Shown: positions 15,126 through 21,342 of the stretch, piece by piece
Position numbering within the stretch: position 1 is the first letter of the stretch
How the letters are laid out: each line of letters begins with the position of its first letter
Origin: a virus
Direction: 5' to 3' (one strand)
DNA: 26,469 nucleotides
Virus record (IMG/VR): IMGVR_UViG_3300046804_000586
Span: 1 to 26,469 of that record
Position numbers and translations under genes: made by a program
Notes under the pieces: generated by a model
The model's input: only the letters and a program-made list of their open reading frames with translations
What the model was told of the DNA's origin: nothing
The model's database searches: none

Positions 15126-15735
15126 GAAAGTGCGAATTCAGTCTTCTCGGTTTTCTGATTATGCTAAGTACAAGCTTGGCAAAGACTACAAAAGCAAGGC
15201 CAGTCCCTATGAGAATTTGGCTCGCGCTCTTGAGTTGGATGGCATTAAAAGGCCTTTTACTATGGGCTTTAAGAGGTTCGTGCTGGCAAACACTGAAGCA
15301 CTCATTGGACTTGCGGCAAAAGTTCCACAAGCCTTTAAGAAAGATCAGATTGCTCAAAGGTCTTCCAGACGCACTCGGATCAGAGAGAATCTTTCCAACA
15401 ATGAACTCTCTGCACTTTGGCAGCAGGTTGGTGGGGTCAATCCTGCTTCGGATAAGTTCCTTGAGACTTTTGAATGGCGAAAGGTGCGCATGAAAGCCCT
15501 CAAAATGTATGGCGCCCGATGCCAGTGCTGCGGCGCTTCCCCGATGACAGGCGCGGTAATGAATGTTGATCACATCAAGCCTCGAAAGCTTTTCCCGCAT
15601 CTTGCGCTGTCACTCGACAACCTTCAAGTGCTTTGCCATGACTGTAACCACGGCAAAGGCAATTGGGATATGACTGATTGGCGGCAAGGGTCAGAGACGC
15701 TTGAGTTGCGCGATATGCAACTGAAAGTTTTCTAA
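15124..15735 (+). CDS. HNH endonuclease, 203 aa
   Basis: The C-terminal half is a classic HNH nuclease: RMKALKMYGARCQCCGASP (CxxC) at ~121-139, VDHIKPRKLFP with the catalytic His at ~147, then NLQVLCHDCNHGKGNWD at ~163-179 (Asn, second CxxC, His). The N-terminal ~110 residues are basic with no domain I recognise. It has neither a PLMP nor a RuvC part, so it is not IscB. It is the only rightward gene among the late genes and its last three bases overlap the terL stop from the opposite direction. A free-standing homing nuclease is the simplest reading. HNH proteins beside terminase also assist packaging in some phages, but those are usually co-oriented. Confidence 0.85.
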   Translation: MKVRIQSSRFSDYAKYKLGKDYKSKASPYENLARALELDGIKRPFTMGFKRFVLANTEALIGLAAKVPQAFKKDQIAQRSSRRTRIRENLSNNELSALWQQVGGVNPASDKFLETFEWRKVRMKALKMYGARCQCCGASPMTGAVMNVDHIKPRKLFPHLALSLDNLQVLCHDCNHGKGNWDMTDWRQGSETLELRDMQLKVF

Positions 15736-18047
15736 CTTGCATACGGATTAGTCCTCACAACACCAGCATCAATGTAGTCCTCAGGATCGTAATCGTCGGG
15801 TGGCAGTGGGTCGATGTTGAGCCAGCCAGCATCACGCAAGTACCTCAGCGCCTGGCTGAAGGCGTCGCAAAAGTCGTCATGGTCTGTATTCGGGAAGCTA
15901 CAGATCTGGGTGACCATGGCCTCAGCCCAGTCGCGGACATAGCCCGATCGGTTGCTGGACTCGGGCACATAAACGCGACCAGCCTTCACGATGTTGGCCA
16001 CGATGCTCAGGCGTTGGACCTTGTCAGCCCGACCAGGGTTGTAAGCCCTCACAGGGATGTGCGCACGCTGCAAGTCCTGGATGAGCACGATACCCGCGGC
16101 CTTGTCCTCCACGAGTACCAGGTCAACGCGCTTGGCGGCTTTGCCTTCGCCAAAGACAATCTCGTACTCATCTAATACTTTAGGCTTAAGGTCAGGGTAC
16201 TGCAGTCGGTCCTGCCAGGCGTCGATAATCAGCACGCACATGGACCCATCAGTGGGCTTGAAGACGCCAAAGGTTATGGATGCCGTGGGATCATTGATGG
16301 TCTTCTCGGTGTACGCGCAGTCATAGGACTGAATCACATACTCAAGTTTGGGCAGTTCCTTGCCAGCAGGCCAGAGCTTGAACCAGTCGCGCTGGACAAT
16401 GCCGCCCTCTTCAGGATCGATAATCTCGGCGTAAATCTCTTGGCGGCCAAGCTTAGTGCCTTCATACTGCAGGATCTGCTTGCGGAAGTTCTCTGACAGG
16501 TTGTCAAGGTTTGAGTAAGTGCTCGCAGTTGTAAGTACGACATCATCACCTTCACGGCCAATCAGGTCAATGATTAGTTCCTTGGGTTTCGGCGTGGTCG
16601 TGCAGATCAACCTGGTCTTCATGTCCTCCAACTTCAGACGCATGCCGAATTGAATCTGATCCCAGCTTTCCTGCAGATACTCCCAAGCCGCTAGCTCATC
16701 GCAATTGTGAACTACGATGCCATTAGCAATGAACTCGTGCTCGCCTTCAACAGTTAAGTTGTACGTCTTTGAGTTCGGCAACCTTTCGACGTTGCTTACC
16801 GCCATTTGCTTCAGTTCGATAGGTCCGCTCCGTAGACTTTGCATTGCATTGCTTGCAGCAGTATCGCTGAAACGATTTCTTGGCCAAATATTCGCTTGAA
16901 CAGACGATGCACTTACGAATCTCTGGCTTAAAGGCATTGACCCGCCACGATTCCATACACTTTGTTGAACAAAACTTACCAGGCTGGCCGGACGCAGTTG
17001 ATATGAATTGCTTGGCACATTGTATGCAAACGGCCTGCTTAGGATGCCTTGCCCTTTTAAGATTCTCTCTTGCAACTTCTTTTTGCCGCTCAGTGCCAAC
17101 CCTTCCAATTGCATGATGCCTTTGGTGATCAGACTTTGACATGAGTGCAAGATTTGAGATGTCGTTGTTGTTAACGTCGTGATCAATGTGGTGGATAACA
17201 AAGCCACGCGGGATTTGGCCGTGTTTCTCTTGCCAGATGAATCGATGAAGGTATCCACGCCTTTTGTTGTGATAGTGGCCGCTTGGCCTCCTATGCCAAG
17301 TGACACTGGCGTAAACGATGCAGTCCATAAAAGATCCCCTTGCTTGATGTTGCCAGCAGTTATCCACTGGTCACCAACAAGTATCGGATGATCCTCTGTT
17401 ACTGTCAATCTCGTTGCTCCAGACGTTATCGTTACCAATCCTGATGGATTGCCAGATACACCTGATGCAAGCACCATTCTTGGGCCATGGCGTGTTGCTA
17501 CGATTTCGCCAACCCGAAGCGTTTCTATAGGTTTTTCAGTGCCATCAGCCATGGCAATCAATGTGCCAGGGATGCAGCACCATCCACCATGAAATTGTGG
17601 TCCCCTGAAACGCTCGGGTTCCGAGGCTGGGATGCCCTTGATCAGGCTGCCATTGGTCAGCTTGATCTCATGCAGCGCTTTGTTGTAATCAGCGATCAGA
17701 ATGGGTGGAATCACGCTCAGGAGGCCCGAATCACCTTCAAAGCATGTACTCCTCACATCACTGCTTGTGGGCGCCGCTACGAGCCATCTGGTGCCTTTGT
17801 AGGACCATGCCCACCAGCCGATCTGCTCCGAGGCCATTCTCGTTTTACCGGCCCCGCGGCCAGCAAGACACAAATGAATACTCCACCAGTCACCATGAGG
17901 CAGGATTTGGTGATCGAGCGCCTGGCTCATCCAAGTCATGCGCCACTGCCTGGCCGCGGCCTCCTGGGGAGCGTGCGCGTAGACTGACGCGAAACGCTTC
18001 CTCGTCTCAGCGTCTTGGAAAATCTCAGCTAAGTCATTTGTTCCCAA
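15732..18047 (-). CDS. terL: Terminase large subunit carrying an intein, 771 aa (479 aa after splicing)
   Basis: The ATPase part has Walker A LAGRGAGKTRMASEQ at ~61-75 and Walker B GGW|CDELAAWEY, split by the intein (residues 157-448). The coupling motif CTTTPKPK follows. The nuclease part is recognisable from YDCAYTEKTINDPTASITFG (first acidic residue), LVEDKAAGIVL and TDHDDFCDAFSQALRYL. Removing the intein restores FHGGWCDELAAW and a normal length of 479. The start is a TTG at 18047 (GTNDLAEIFQDAETRKR), 14 bases inside the terS end; no better in-frame start precedes the conserved part. TerL drives DNA into the head through the portal and cuts the concatemer. Its function here depends on protein splicing. 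Confidence 0.9.
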   Translation of the reverse strand: MGTNDLAEIFQDAETRKRFASVYAHAPQEAAARQWRMTWMSQALDHQILPHGDWWSIHLCLAGRGAGKTRMASEQIGWWAWSYKGTRWLVAAPTSSDVRSTCFEGDSGLLSVIPPILIADYNKALHEIKLTNGSLIKGIPASEPERFRGPQFHGGWCCIPGTLIAMADGTEKPIETLRVGEIVATRHGPRMVLASGVSGNPSGLVTITSGATRLTVTEDHPILVGDQWITAGNIKQGDLLWTASFTPVSLGIGGQAATITTKGVDTFIDSSGKRNTAKSRVALLSTTLITTLTTTTSQILHSCQSLITKGIMQLEGLALSGKKKLQERILKGQGILSRPFAYNVPSNSYQLRPASLVSFVQQSVWNRGGSMPLSQRFVSASSVQANIWPRNRFSDTAASNAMQSLRSGPIELKQMAVSNVERLPNSKTYNLTVEGEHEFIANGIVVHNCDELAAWEYLQESWDQIQFGMRLKLEDMKTRLICTTTPKPKELIIDLIGREGDDVVLTTASTYSNLDNLSENFRKQILQYEGTKLGRQEIYAEIIDPEEGGIVQRDWFKLWPAGKELPKLEYVIQSYDCAYTEKTINDPTASITFGVFKPTDGSMCVLIIDAWQDRLQYPDLKPKVLDEYEIVFGEGKAAKRVDLVLVEDKAAGIVLIQDLQRAHIPVRAYNPGRADKVQRLSIVANIVKAGRVYVPESSNRSGYVRDWAEAMVTQICSFPNTDHDDFCDAFSQALRYLRDAGWLNIDPLPPDDYDPEDYIDAGVVRTNPYAS
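16704..17579 (-). mobile_element. Intein in terL, 292 codons
   Basis: Block A is C-C-I-P-G-T-L-I-A-M-A-D-G. Taking the first Cys (residue 157) as position 1 puts G5-T6 in their usual places. Block B is RLTVTEDHPILV with the TxxH. A typical end of the N-part follows (QWITAGNIKQGDLLW). Blocks F and G are YNLTVEGEHEFIANGIVVHN, then Cys +1, so the splice residues Cys1, His-Asn and Cys+1 are all present. The ~190 residues between GDLLW and the F block show no LAGLIDADG or HNH motif in this frame and include the odd run TTLITTLTTTTSQ. The same DNA encodes an HNH nuclease in another frame. Splicing should be active as judged by residues; not tested. Confidence 0.9.
16747..17328 (-). CDS. HNH homing endonuclease nested in the intein in the -1 frame, 193 aa
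   Basis: ATG at 17328 has AGGGG seven bases upstream and falls exactly where the intein N-part ends; a GTG at 17367 in the same frame lacks this site. The product shows GYLHRFIWQEKHGQIPRG, then VIHHIDHDVNNNDISNLAL (HNH core) and HQRHH. Two Cys fingers follow: CIQCAKQF...FCSTKC and CIVCSSEY...YCCKQC, likely for DNA binding. This is the common phage HNH layout, complete and undamaged. It overlaps terL codons for its whole length and stops in the F block. Its His/Asn/Asp codons explain the Thr run seen in the terL frame, so selection is evidently on this frame. Expression would be by its own ribosome-binding site or by -1 slippage. Confidence 0.8.
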   Translation of the reverse strand: MDCIVYASVTWHRRPSGHYHNKRRGYLHRFIWQEKHGQIPRGFVIHHIDHDVNNNDISNLALMSKSDHQRHHAIGRVGTERQKEVARENLKRARHPKQAVCIQCAKQFISTASGQPGKFCSTKCMESWRVNAFKPEIRKCIVCSSEYLAKKSFQRYCCKQCNAKSTERTYRTEANGGKQRRKVAELKDVQLNC

Positions 18048-18600
18048 GCTGGCGCTTCGCTTCCATGTTCTTTAAGATCGCGTCAAAGAACGCCAGGTCG
18101 GCCTGCACGCTGACGGGATTCTCAGCGTCGCCTGCCATCGTCACACGGTCACCATAGCGCTTGGGGTTCCACTTGGCCAAAAGCTTGAGCCGCGTCTCAA
18201 CTTGCAAGCGCCTGGCGTTCACATCATCGGATCGTGTAACGGCTACATGCGTCTTGCCCGTTGGATCAACGGTTTCAACCACCTTCTCGTACAGGGCTGG
18301 CGTGTCAGCTAACTCGAGGCACTCCTCAGCCATCTTGTCATAGCCTGCTTCTCGTGCGCGTGCGATGCGTACCGAAAGCTCGGGGTCCTGCGCCATCCAT
18401 TCATACATGTTCGTCCAGTGAGGCATATGCTCATCTCTGCATATTTGCCTTAATGGCTCTCCTTCACTTAAGCGCCTTGCAATCTCTGCGGCTAGTTCAG
18501 GGGTGTATTTGCTGGGGCGGCCAGTTTTCTTGGGCGCGGTTTGAGGCGCGGCCTGGGCTTTGGGTTTGGCGGGTTTGGGCATCACATCTTCCAGTGACAT
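18034..18600 (-). CDS. terS: Terminase small subunit, 188 aa
   Basis: After a Lys/Pro/Ala-rich tail (MPKPAKPKAQAAPQTAPKKT) comes a helix-turn-helix domain, about 27-70: GRPSKYTPELAAEIARRLSE, GEPLRQICRDEHMP and MYEWMAQDPELSVRIARARE. A long helical part follows (YDKMAEECLELADTPALY) that would form the oligomer ring, then LQVETRLKLLAKWNPKRYGDR, a strongly recurring motif of this TerS type. The gene is immediately upstream of terL and overlaps it by 14 bases. TerS binds the packaging site and loads TerL. It is the first gene of the late run. Confidence 0.85.
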   Translation of the reverse strand: MSLEDVMPKPAKPKAQAAPQTAPKKTGRPSKYTPELAAEIARRLSEGEPLRQICRDEHMPHWTNMYEWMAQDPELSVRIARAREAGYDKMAEECLELADTPALYEKVVETVDPTGKTHVAVTRSDDVNARRLQVETRLKLLAKWNPKRYGDRVTMAGDAENPVSVQADLAFFDAILKNMEAKRQLGNK

Positions 18601-18611
18601 AAGATCCGCTG

Positions 18612-18640
18612 ATGATAGGGTTTTGGTGGGCTGGTGGCAA
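18612..18640 (-). promoter_or_regulatory. Weak candidate promoter for the late genes
   Basis: On the minus strand TTGCCA (18640-18635), 17 bases, then TATCAT (18617-18612) matches sigma70 boxes. It is so close to the terS ATG (11 bases) that the mRNA would be nearly leaderless, which argues against it. Its place just after the terminator at 18703-18729 is the main support. Confidence 0.25.
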
Positions 18641-18702
18641 TTACTTGTGCGGCGAGGGTGCCAACTTCATGCGTAACTGCTTGATTTTACTACAGGATTA
18701 CC

Positions 18703-18729
18703 AAAAAAAGAACCCCCATGGCGGGGGTT
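18703..18729 (-). terminator. Intrinsic terminator of the leftward early/middle genes
   Basis: On the minus strand a perfect 7-bp stem AACCCCC / GGGGGTT with loop GCCAT is followed by CTTTTTTT. It lies after the last small gene of the leftward early run and before terS, so it separates early from late transcription. The other strand has no T-run after the stem. Confidence 0.85.
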
Positions 18730-18779
18730 AACTCTGTTGGGAAGCAGAGGACTTGAGGAGTACAGCATGGAAACAGCCC

Positions 18780-18887
18780 TCAGTCTAAGTCCTCTTCCTC
18801 GTCTTGGCAATCCTCTTCACGCTCTGCGCGTTCGCGCTCCATGTCGTATTCGTAAAGCTGACGATCAAGCCATGCGTCGTAATCCAT
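18780..18887 (-). CDS. Tiny acidic protein, 35 aa
   Basis: ATG at 18887 has AGGAG seven bases upstream, so the gene begins MDYDAWLDRQLYEYDMERER; a longer frame start at 18977 would run through the preceding gene. The product ends in a run of Asp/Glu. It is the last gene before the terminator. Very short proteins opening with MDYDAWLE-like sequence occur in phage early regions, but no function is known to me. Confidence 0.55.
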   Translation of the reverse strand: MDYDAWLDRQLYEYDMERERAEREEDCQDEEEDLD

Positions 18888-18891
18888 TTGT

Positions 18892-19080
18892 CTACTCCTG
18901 GCTAAGAAATCGGTTGAGGGCATCGCGCAGTTCGATGACTTTATTTTTGTTGATGTTGGCTGATGCATAGCAACCAACCTTAAAAATGCTTATCCATAAA
19001 TCGCCATCTTCAAACTCACTGAGACTCATACTCTCATGGTTAGGAAGTTCAATGCGTGCTTCAAATTCTTGTTTGCTCAT
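18892..19080 (-). CDS. Small protein of unknown function, 62 aa
   Basis: ATG at 19080 has AGGAG eight bases upstream, giving MSKQEFEARIELPNHESMSL; the in-frame codon at 19134 has no such site. The middle (EFEDGDLWISIFKVGCYASA) looks like two beta strands and the end (KNKVIELRDALNRFLSQE) like a helix, a compact alpha/beta shape. The stop overlaps the ribosome-binding site of the 35-aa gene, so the two are probably co-translated. No family recognised. Confidence 0.6.
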   Translation of the reverse strand: MSKQEFEARIELPNHESMSLSEFEDGDLWISIFKVGCYASANINKNKVIELRDALNRFLSQE

Positions 19081-19118
19081 GTCGTTTGCTCCTGGTTTGC
19101 GTTGTTTGCTACTGAGAC

Positions 19119-19138
19119 TTAAATGTACTCTCATTTAA
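19119..19138. repeat. Inverted repeat, possible operator
   Basis: TTAAATG (19119-19125) and CATTTAA (19132-19138) are perfect inverted copies six bases apart, in the 74-base gap between the methyltransferase stop and the 62-aa gene. The spacing of about 13 bases between half-site centres is in the range used by dimeric repressors. There is no T-run, so it is not a terminator. Confidence 0.35.
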
Positions 19139-19154
19139 TCCACTTGTGTAGATG

Positions 19155-20285
19155 CTATTCATCCACCCGATAATCGGTTGTTGCGCTAGAATGAATGGCA
19201 TCCATTTGTTGGATACGCCTACCTATCCATGCCATGACTGGCACTGCCATAGAGTTACCTAGAGCCTTGTATCTCGGCCCATCTGCTGCTTTAGGGATGT
19301 CGGTGTAGTCATCAGGGAAACCTTGTAAACGCTCACACTCAACAGGTGTTAAACGGCGCACTGCCATTGATTGCATTACTGCTTGAGTGCTGCCATCAGT
19401 GTCGATTGAGCCAATTAGATTGGCTGATGAACAAGGGTCTTGACGCGCATTAAATCCAATCGCCTGCGCCACCACGTTCATACCGCGATCAGCACATGGG
19501 CTACTGTCATATCGCGCCGTTAAACTCCCTGCAACACATCCAAACTGTGTTGTCGCCACTGCTGCCGGTTGAGCGCGATCTAATGTAGGCGCAATTTCTA
19601 CAGAAACGCCCAAACCATTTGAACCTGTGTTAGCTGTGATCATGCTATAGGTTTGCGCCATTATTCCGCAATCAAGCGCTCCAACAATGCTTGATGAAGT
19701 TGTTTTGGAAGTTTCTTGCCCCTTTTTTCGGCTCGGTACAGGATGCCCTTGCAGGCTGTGGCGCTCAAAAAGTACCGCTGCGGCACGTCGCCAATTTCCA
19801 AGGTATCCGACAACGAACACACGTCTGCGTCGCTGGGCCACTCCGAAGTACTGAGCGTCCAAAACTCGGTAGGCCCACCCATACCCGAGTTCGCCCAGCA
19901 TTCCGAGGAAGGAGCCAAAGTCCCGTCCTCCATTGCTCGACAAAACGCCGGGGACGTTCTCCCATACCAACCATCTGGGCCTAAATCGGTTAGCAATCGC
20001 GCCATAGGTAAGCATGAGGTTGCCACGCGGGTCATCCAATCCCTTTCTAAGTCCTGCAACTGAGAAGGACTGACAGGGGGTTCCTCCGACAAGAAGGTCA
20101 ATTGTTCCAAGATTCCACTCCTCAAATTTTGTCATGTCCCCGAGATTGGGAACATCAGGATAATGATGTTTAAGCACCTGGCTCGGAAACTTTTCAATTT
20201 CAGAAAATGCTTCAGGCTTCCAACCGAGCGGATGCCATGCAACTGTTGCTGCTTCAATGCCTGAACAAACAGATAAATATTTCAT
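19155..20285 (-). CDS. DNA cytosine-5 methyltransferase, 376 aa
   Basis: All main C5-methyltransferase motifs are visible: I (LSVCSGIEAATVAWHPLGW), IV with the catalytic Cys71 (GGTPCQSFSVAG), VI (ENVPG), VIII (QRRRRVF), IX (RLTPVECERLQGFPDDYT) and X (RYKALGNSMAVPVMAWIG). A target-recognition region of ~130 residues lies between VIII and IX. ATG at 20285 overlaps the stop of the Ref-like gene (ATGA). No restriction enzyme is adjacent, so it is an orphan enzyme, probably protecting phage DNA against host restriction. The target sequence cannot be read from the protein. Confidence 0.95.
   Translation of the reverse strand: MKYLSVCSGIEAATVAWHPLGWKPEAFSEIEKFPSQVLKHHYPDVPNLGDMTKFEEWNLGTIDLLVGGTPCQSFSVAGLRKGLDDPRGNLMLTYGAIANRFRPRWLVWENVPGVLSSNGGRDFGSFLGMLGELGYGWAYRVLDAQYFGVAQRRRRVFVVGYLGNWRRAAAVLFERHSLQGHPVPSRKKGQETSKTTSSSIVGALDCGIMAQTYSMITANTGSNGLGVSVEIAPTLDRAQPAAVATTQFGCVAGSLTARYDSSPCADRGMNVVAQAIGFNARQDPCSSANLIGSIDTDGSTQAVMQSMAVRRLTPVECERLQGFPDDYTDIPKAADGPRYKALGNSMAVPVMAWIGRRIQQMDAIHSSATTDYRVDE
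19661..20110 (-). CDS. Possible overprinted gene inside the methyltransferase gene, 149 aa
   Basis: A second frame of the same strand stays open for 150 codons inside the certain methyltransferase gene. A TTG start at 20110 has GAGGAG at a spacing of seven. The product is protein-like, not low complexity: an N-part with SEEPPVSPSQLQDLERDW, a middle DGWYGRTSPAFCRAMEDGT and ANSGMGGPTEFWTLSTSEW, and a C-part VCSLSDTLEIGDVPQRYFLS then ACKGILYRAEKRGKKLP, which reads as amphipathic helices. From memory, unverified, similar proteins are annotated next to or inside phage cytosine methyltransferases. It may be a real overprinted protein or a recurring artefact caused by conserved methyltransferase DNA. 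Function unknown. Confidence 0.35.
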   Translation of the reverse strand: MEQLTFLSEEPPVSPSQLQDLERDWMTRVATSCLPMARLLTDLGPDGWYGRTSPAFCRAMEDGTLAPSSECWANSGMGGPTEFWTLSTSEWPSDADVCSLSDTLEIGDVPQRYFLSATACKGILYRAEKRGKKLPKQLHQALLERLIAE

Positions 20286-20596
20286 TTCACTTTCCAACCA
20301 TCCGACAAGTGGTCGTTGTATGCAACTAAACGGCGTGTCACATGCAGCAGTTCAGCTTCATCGACCTGGTAGTGCTTGGTAAATGCCTTAACGCCCATGC
20401 CATGAATGCCCGTCTTCCCGCGGTGGTGCTCAGGGCATAACGGAATAGCATCCCAGTGGCTTGCACGCTGACCCATGCCCGTGCCTTTGCGAGGGTGGTG
20501 AATTTCAGCGAAAGTTCCAGGATTACCCTGAAGATGGCATAAAACACAACCGATTGCGGCAACCTTATCCAAATGTTTCTTCTCGTCTTTAGTCAT
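20282..20596 (-). CDS. Ref-like HNH nuclease, 104 aa
   Basis: The product has IGCVLCHLQGNPGTFAEIHH with a CxxC, then HPRKGTGMGQR, then IPLCPEHHRGKTGIHGMGVK and a helical end. This is the layout of Ref-type nucleases (RecA-dependent nuclease of phage P1) and of related small HNH proteins of phage recombination regions. It would cut DNA, possibly at RecA-made D-loops. It overlaps its neighbours on both sides (ATGA), between an unknown gene and the methyltransferase, and forms part of the recombination set with RusA and the exonuclease. The RecA dependence is family knowledge, not visible here. Confidence 0.75.
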   Translation of the reverse strand: MTKDEKKHLDKVAAIGCVLCHLQGNPGTFAEIHHPRKGTGMGQRASHWDAIPLCPEHHRGKTGIHGMGVKAFTKHYQVDEAELLHVTRRLVAYNDHLSDGWKVK

Positions 20597-20811
20597 AGCG
20601 CTTTGCGTATCTGCTCGGCATGCTCAATCCCCCAACCACGGCCTTGTGACTGTGCGATCTTGGCAGCGTAACTCAACCCCGCTCGAAAGCCTGCACCCCA
20701 GCCCTCAGCAAAGACCTCCTCAGTCCAGCCCTTGTCATCCTCAAAAGCCACTGAGCCGATGAAGTCAGCCAGGTCAGCCATCATTTGTTTATGGCGGCCT
20801 TCATTGCTCAT
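20593..20811 (-). CDS. Small protein of unknown function, 72 aa
   Basis: The start at 20811 forms TGATG with the stop of the preceding gene, which decides it over the longer frame from 20898. The product MSNEGRHKQMMADLADFIGS continues with EVFAEGWGAGFRAGLSYAAK and reads as helical and Gly/Ala-rich. It ends on the ATG of the Ref-like gene. No domain recognised. Confidence 0.6.
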   Translation of the reverse strand: MSNEGRHKQMMADLADFIGSVAFEDDKGWTEEVFAEGWGAGFRAGLSYAAKIAQSQGRGWGIEHAEQIRKAL

Positions 20812-21137
20812 CAGATCGTGGCCTTGCCTTCGGCCCTCAGATTTGCTTGCTGAGTTCGATACACCTCTATCCTTGCTTGCGCTGCTATCAGATCCCATCT
20901 CAATTTCTCCTCATTTTCAACTGCAACCTTTAAGCCTTTAAGCAACTCAATGTATTCAGGATGAGCGTAAGCATCACGCTCTTGAGCGCCAATGGCTGGC
21001 TCTAATGATTGCTTCATCAGCAATGCCTTTTTGCTTTTCCTGAACTCCTCAAGAAAGACGCGCTGTGCTTTAGCGTCGGCAAACTGCCTGGCGTGTTTAA
21101 TGATGTAATCGACTGCGTCATGCGGGTCATGCTTCAT
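20811..21137 (-). CDS. Conserved phage protein of unknown function, 108 aa
   Basis: ATG at 21137 with AGGGG five bases upstream gives MKHDPHDAVDYIIKHARQFA; an in-frame earlier start at 21158 is unlikely. The whole protein is helical and charged (KAQRVFLEEFRKSKKALLMK; PEYIELLKGLKVAVENEEKL; WDLIAAQARIEVYRTQQ), which I recall as a recurrent early-region phage protein without known function. The coiled-coil character suggests it binds another protein. It is coupled to the downstream gene by TGATG. Confidence 0.65.
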   Translation of the reverse strand: MKHDPHDAVDYIIKHARQFADAKAQRVFLEEFRKSKKALLMKQSLEPAIGAQERDAYAHPEYIELLKGLKVAVENEEKLRWDLIAAQARIEVYRTQQANLRAEGKATI

Positions 21138-21342
21138 GACTGCCCCTTGCAGGTCCACTATAGACGCTTGAAATCCAAAATCCTGCTGAGTTGATACTCA
21201 TCCCCATACCCTCCATTTCATCGCGTGTTTTGCATCTACGGCTCACCCCAAAATCGCCCGTGCGGTGCTTGTCAAATGCAAAGGTCGAATTGAAGTAGTT
21301 TTTGCAAGCCTGGCATTGGTTGCGATCACCCGTTAATTTCAT
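21127..21342 (-). CDS. Small zinc-finger protein, 71 aa
   Basis: Residues 7-40 contain QCQACKNYFNSTFAFDKHRT, then GDFGVSRRCKTRDEM: CxxC ... H ... C, a single zinc site with the C2H2-like spacing seen in short phage proteins. The C-terminus is Ser/Gly-rich. It overlaps the RusA-like gene by 17 bases and the next gene by 11. A DNA- or RNA-binding role is likely from the finger; the target is unknown. Confidence 0.65.
   Translation of the reverse strand: MKLTGDRNQCQACKNYFNSTFAFDKHRTGDFGVSRRCKTRDEMEGMGMSINSAGFWISSVYSGPARGSHEA

Noticed and set aside
14671-15600. 309-codon open frame on the minus strand across the structured region and the HNH gene
   Set aside because: Half of it is opposite a certain HNH gene. 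The rest is rich in Phe, Ser, Arg and Trp with few acidic residues, unlike the neighbouring proteins, and has no good ribosome-binding site. It is more easily explained as the reverse of a structured RNA.
15124-15735. IscB/IshB-type RNA-guided nuclease
   Set aside because: The protein has an HNH domain and an RNA-like upstream region, but no PLMP opening, no RuvC motifs and no arginine-rich bridge helix.
17320-17345. Programmed -1 frameshift from terL into the HNH frame
   Set aside because: Frame and offset would allow it, but no X-XXY-YYZ slippery heptamer is visible near the junction and an independent ribosome-binding site is present. Left as a less likely route.
16747-17367. Nested HNH as a chance open frame
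   Set aside because: It contains a full HNH core and two Cys fingers in the correct order over nearly 200 codons. Chance cannot account for this; the terL frame is the one with unnatural composition here.
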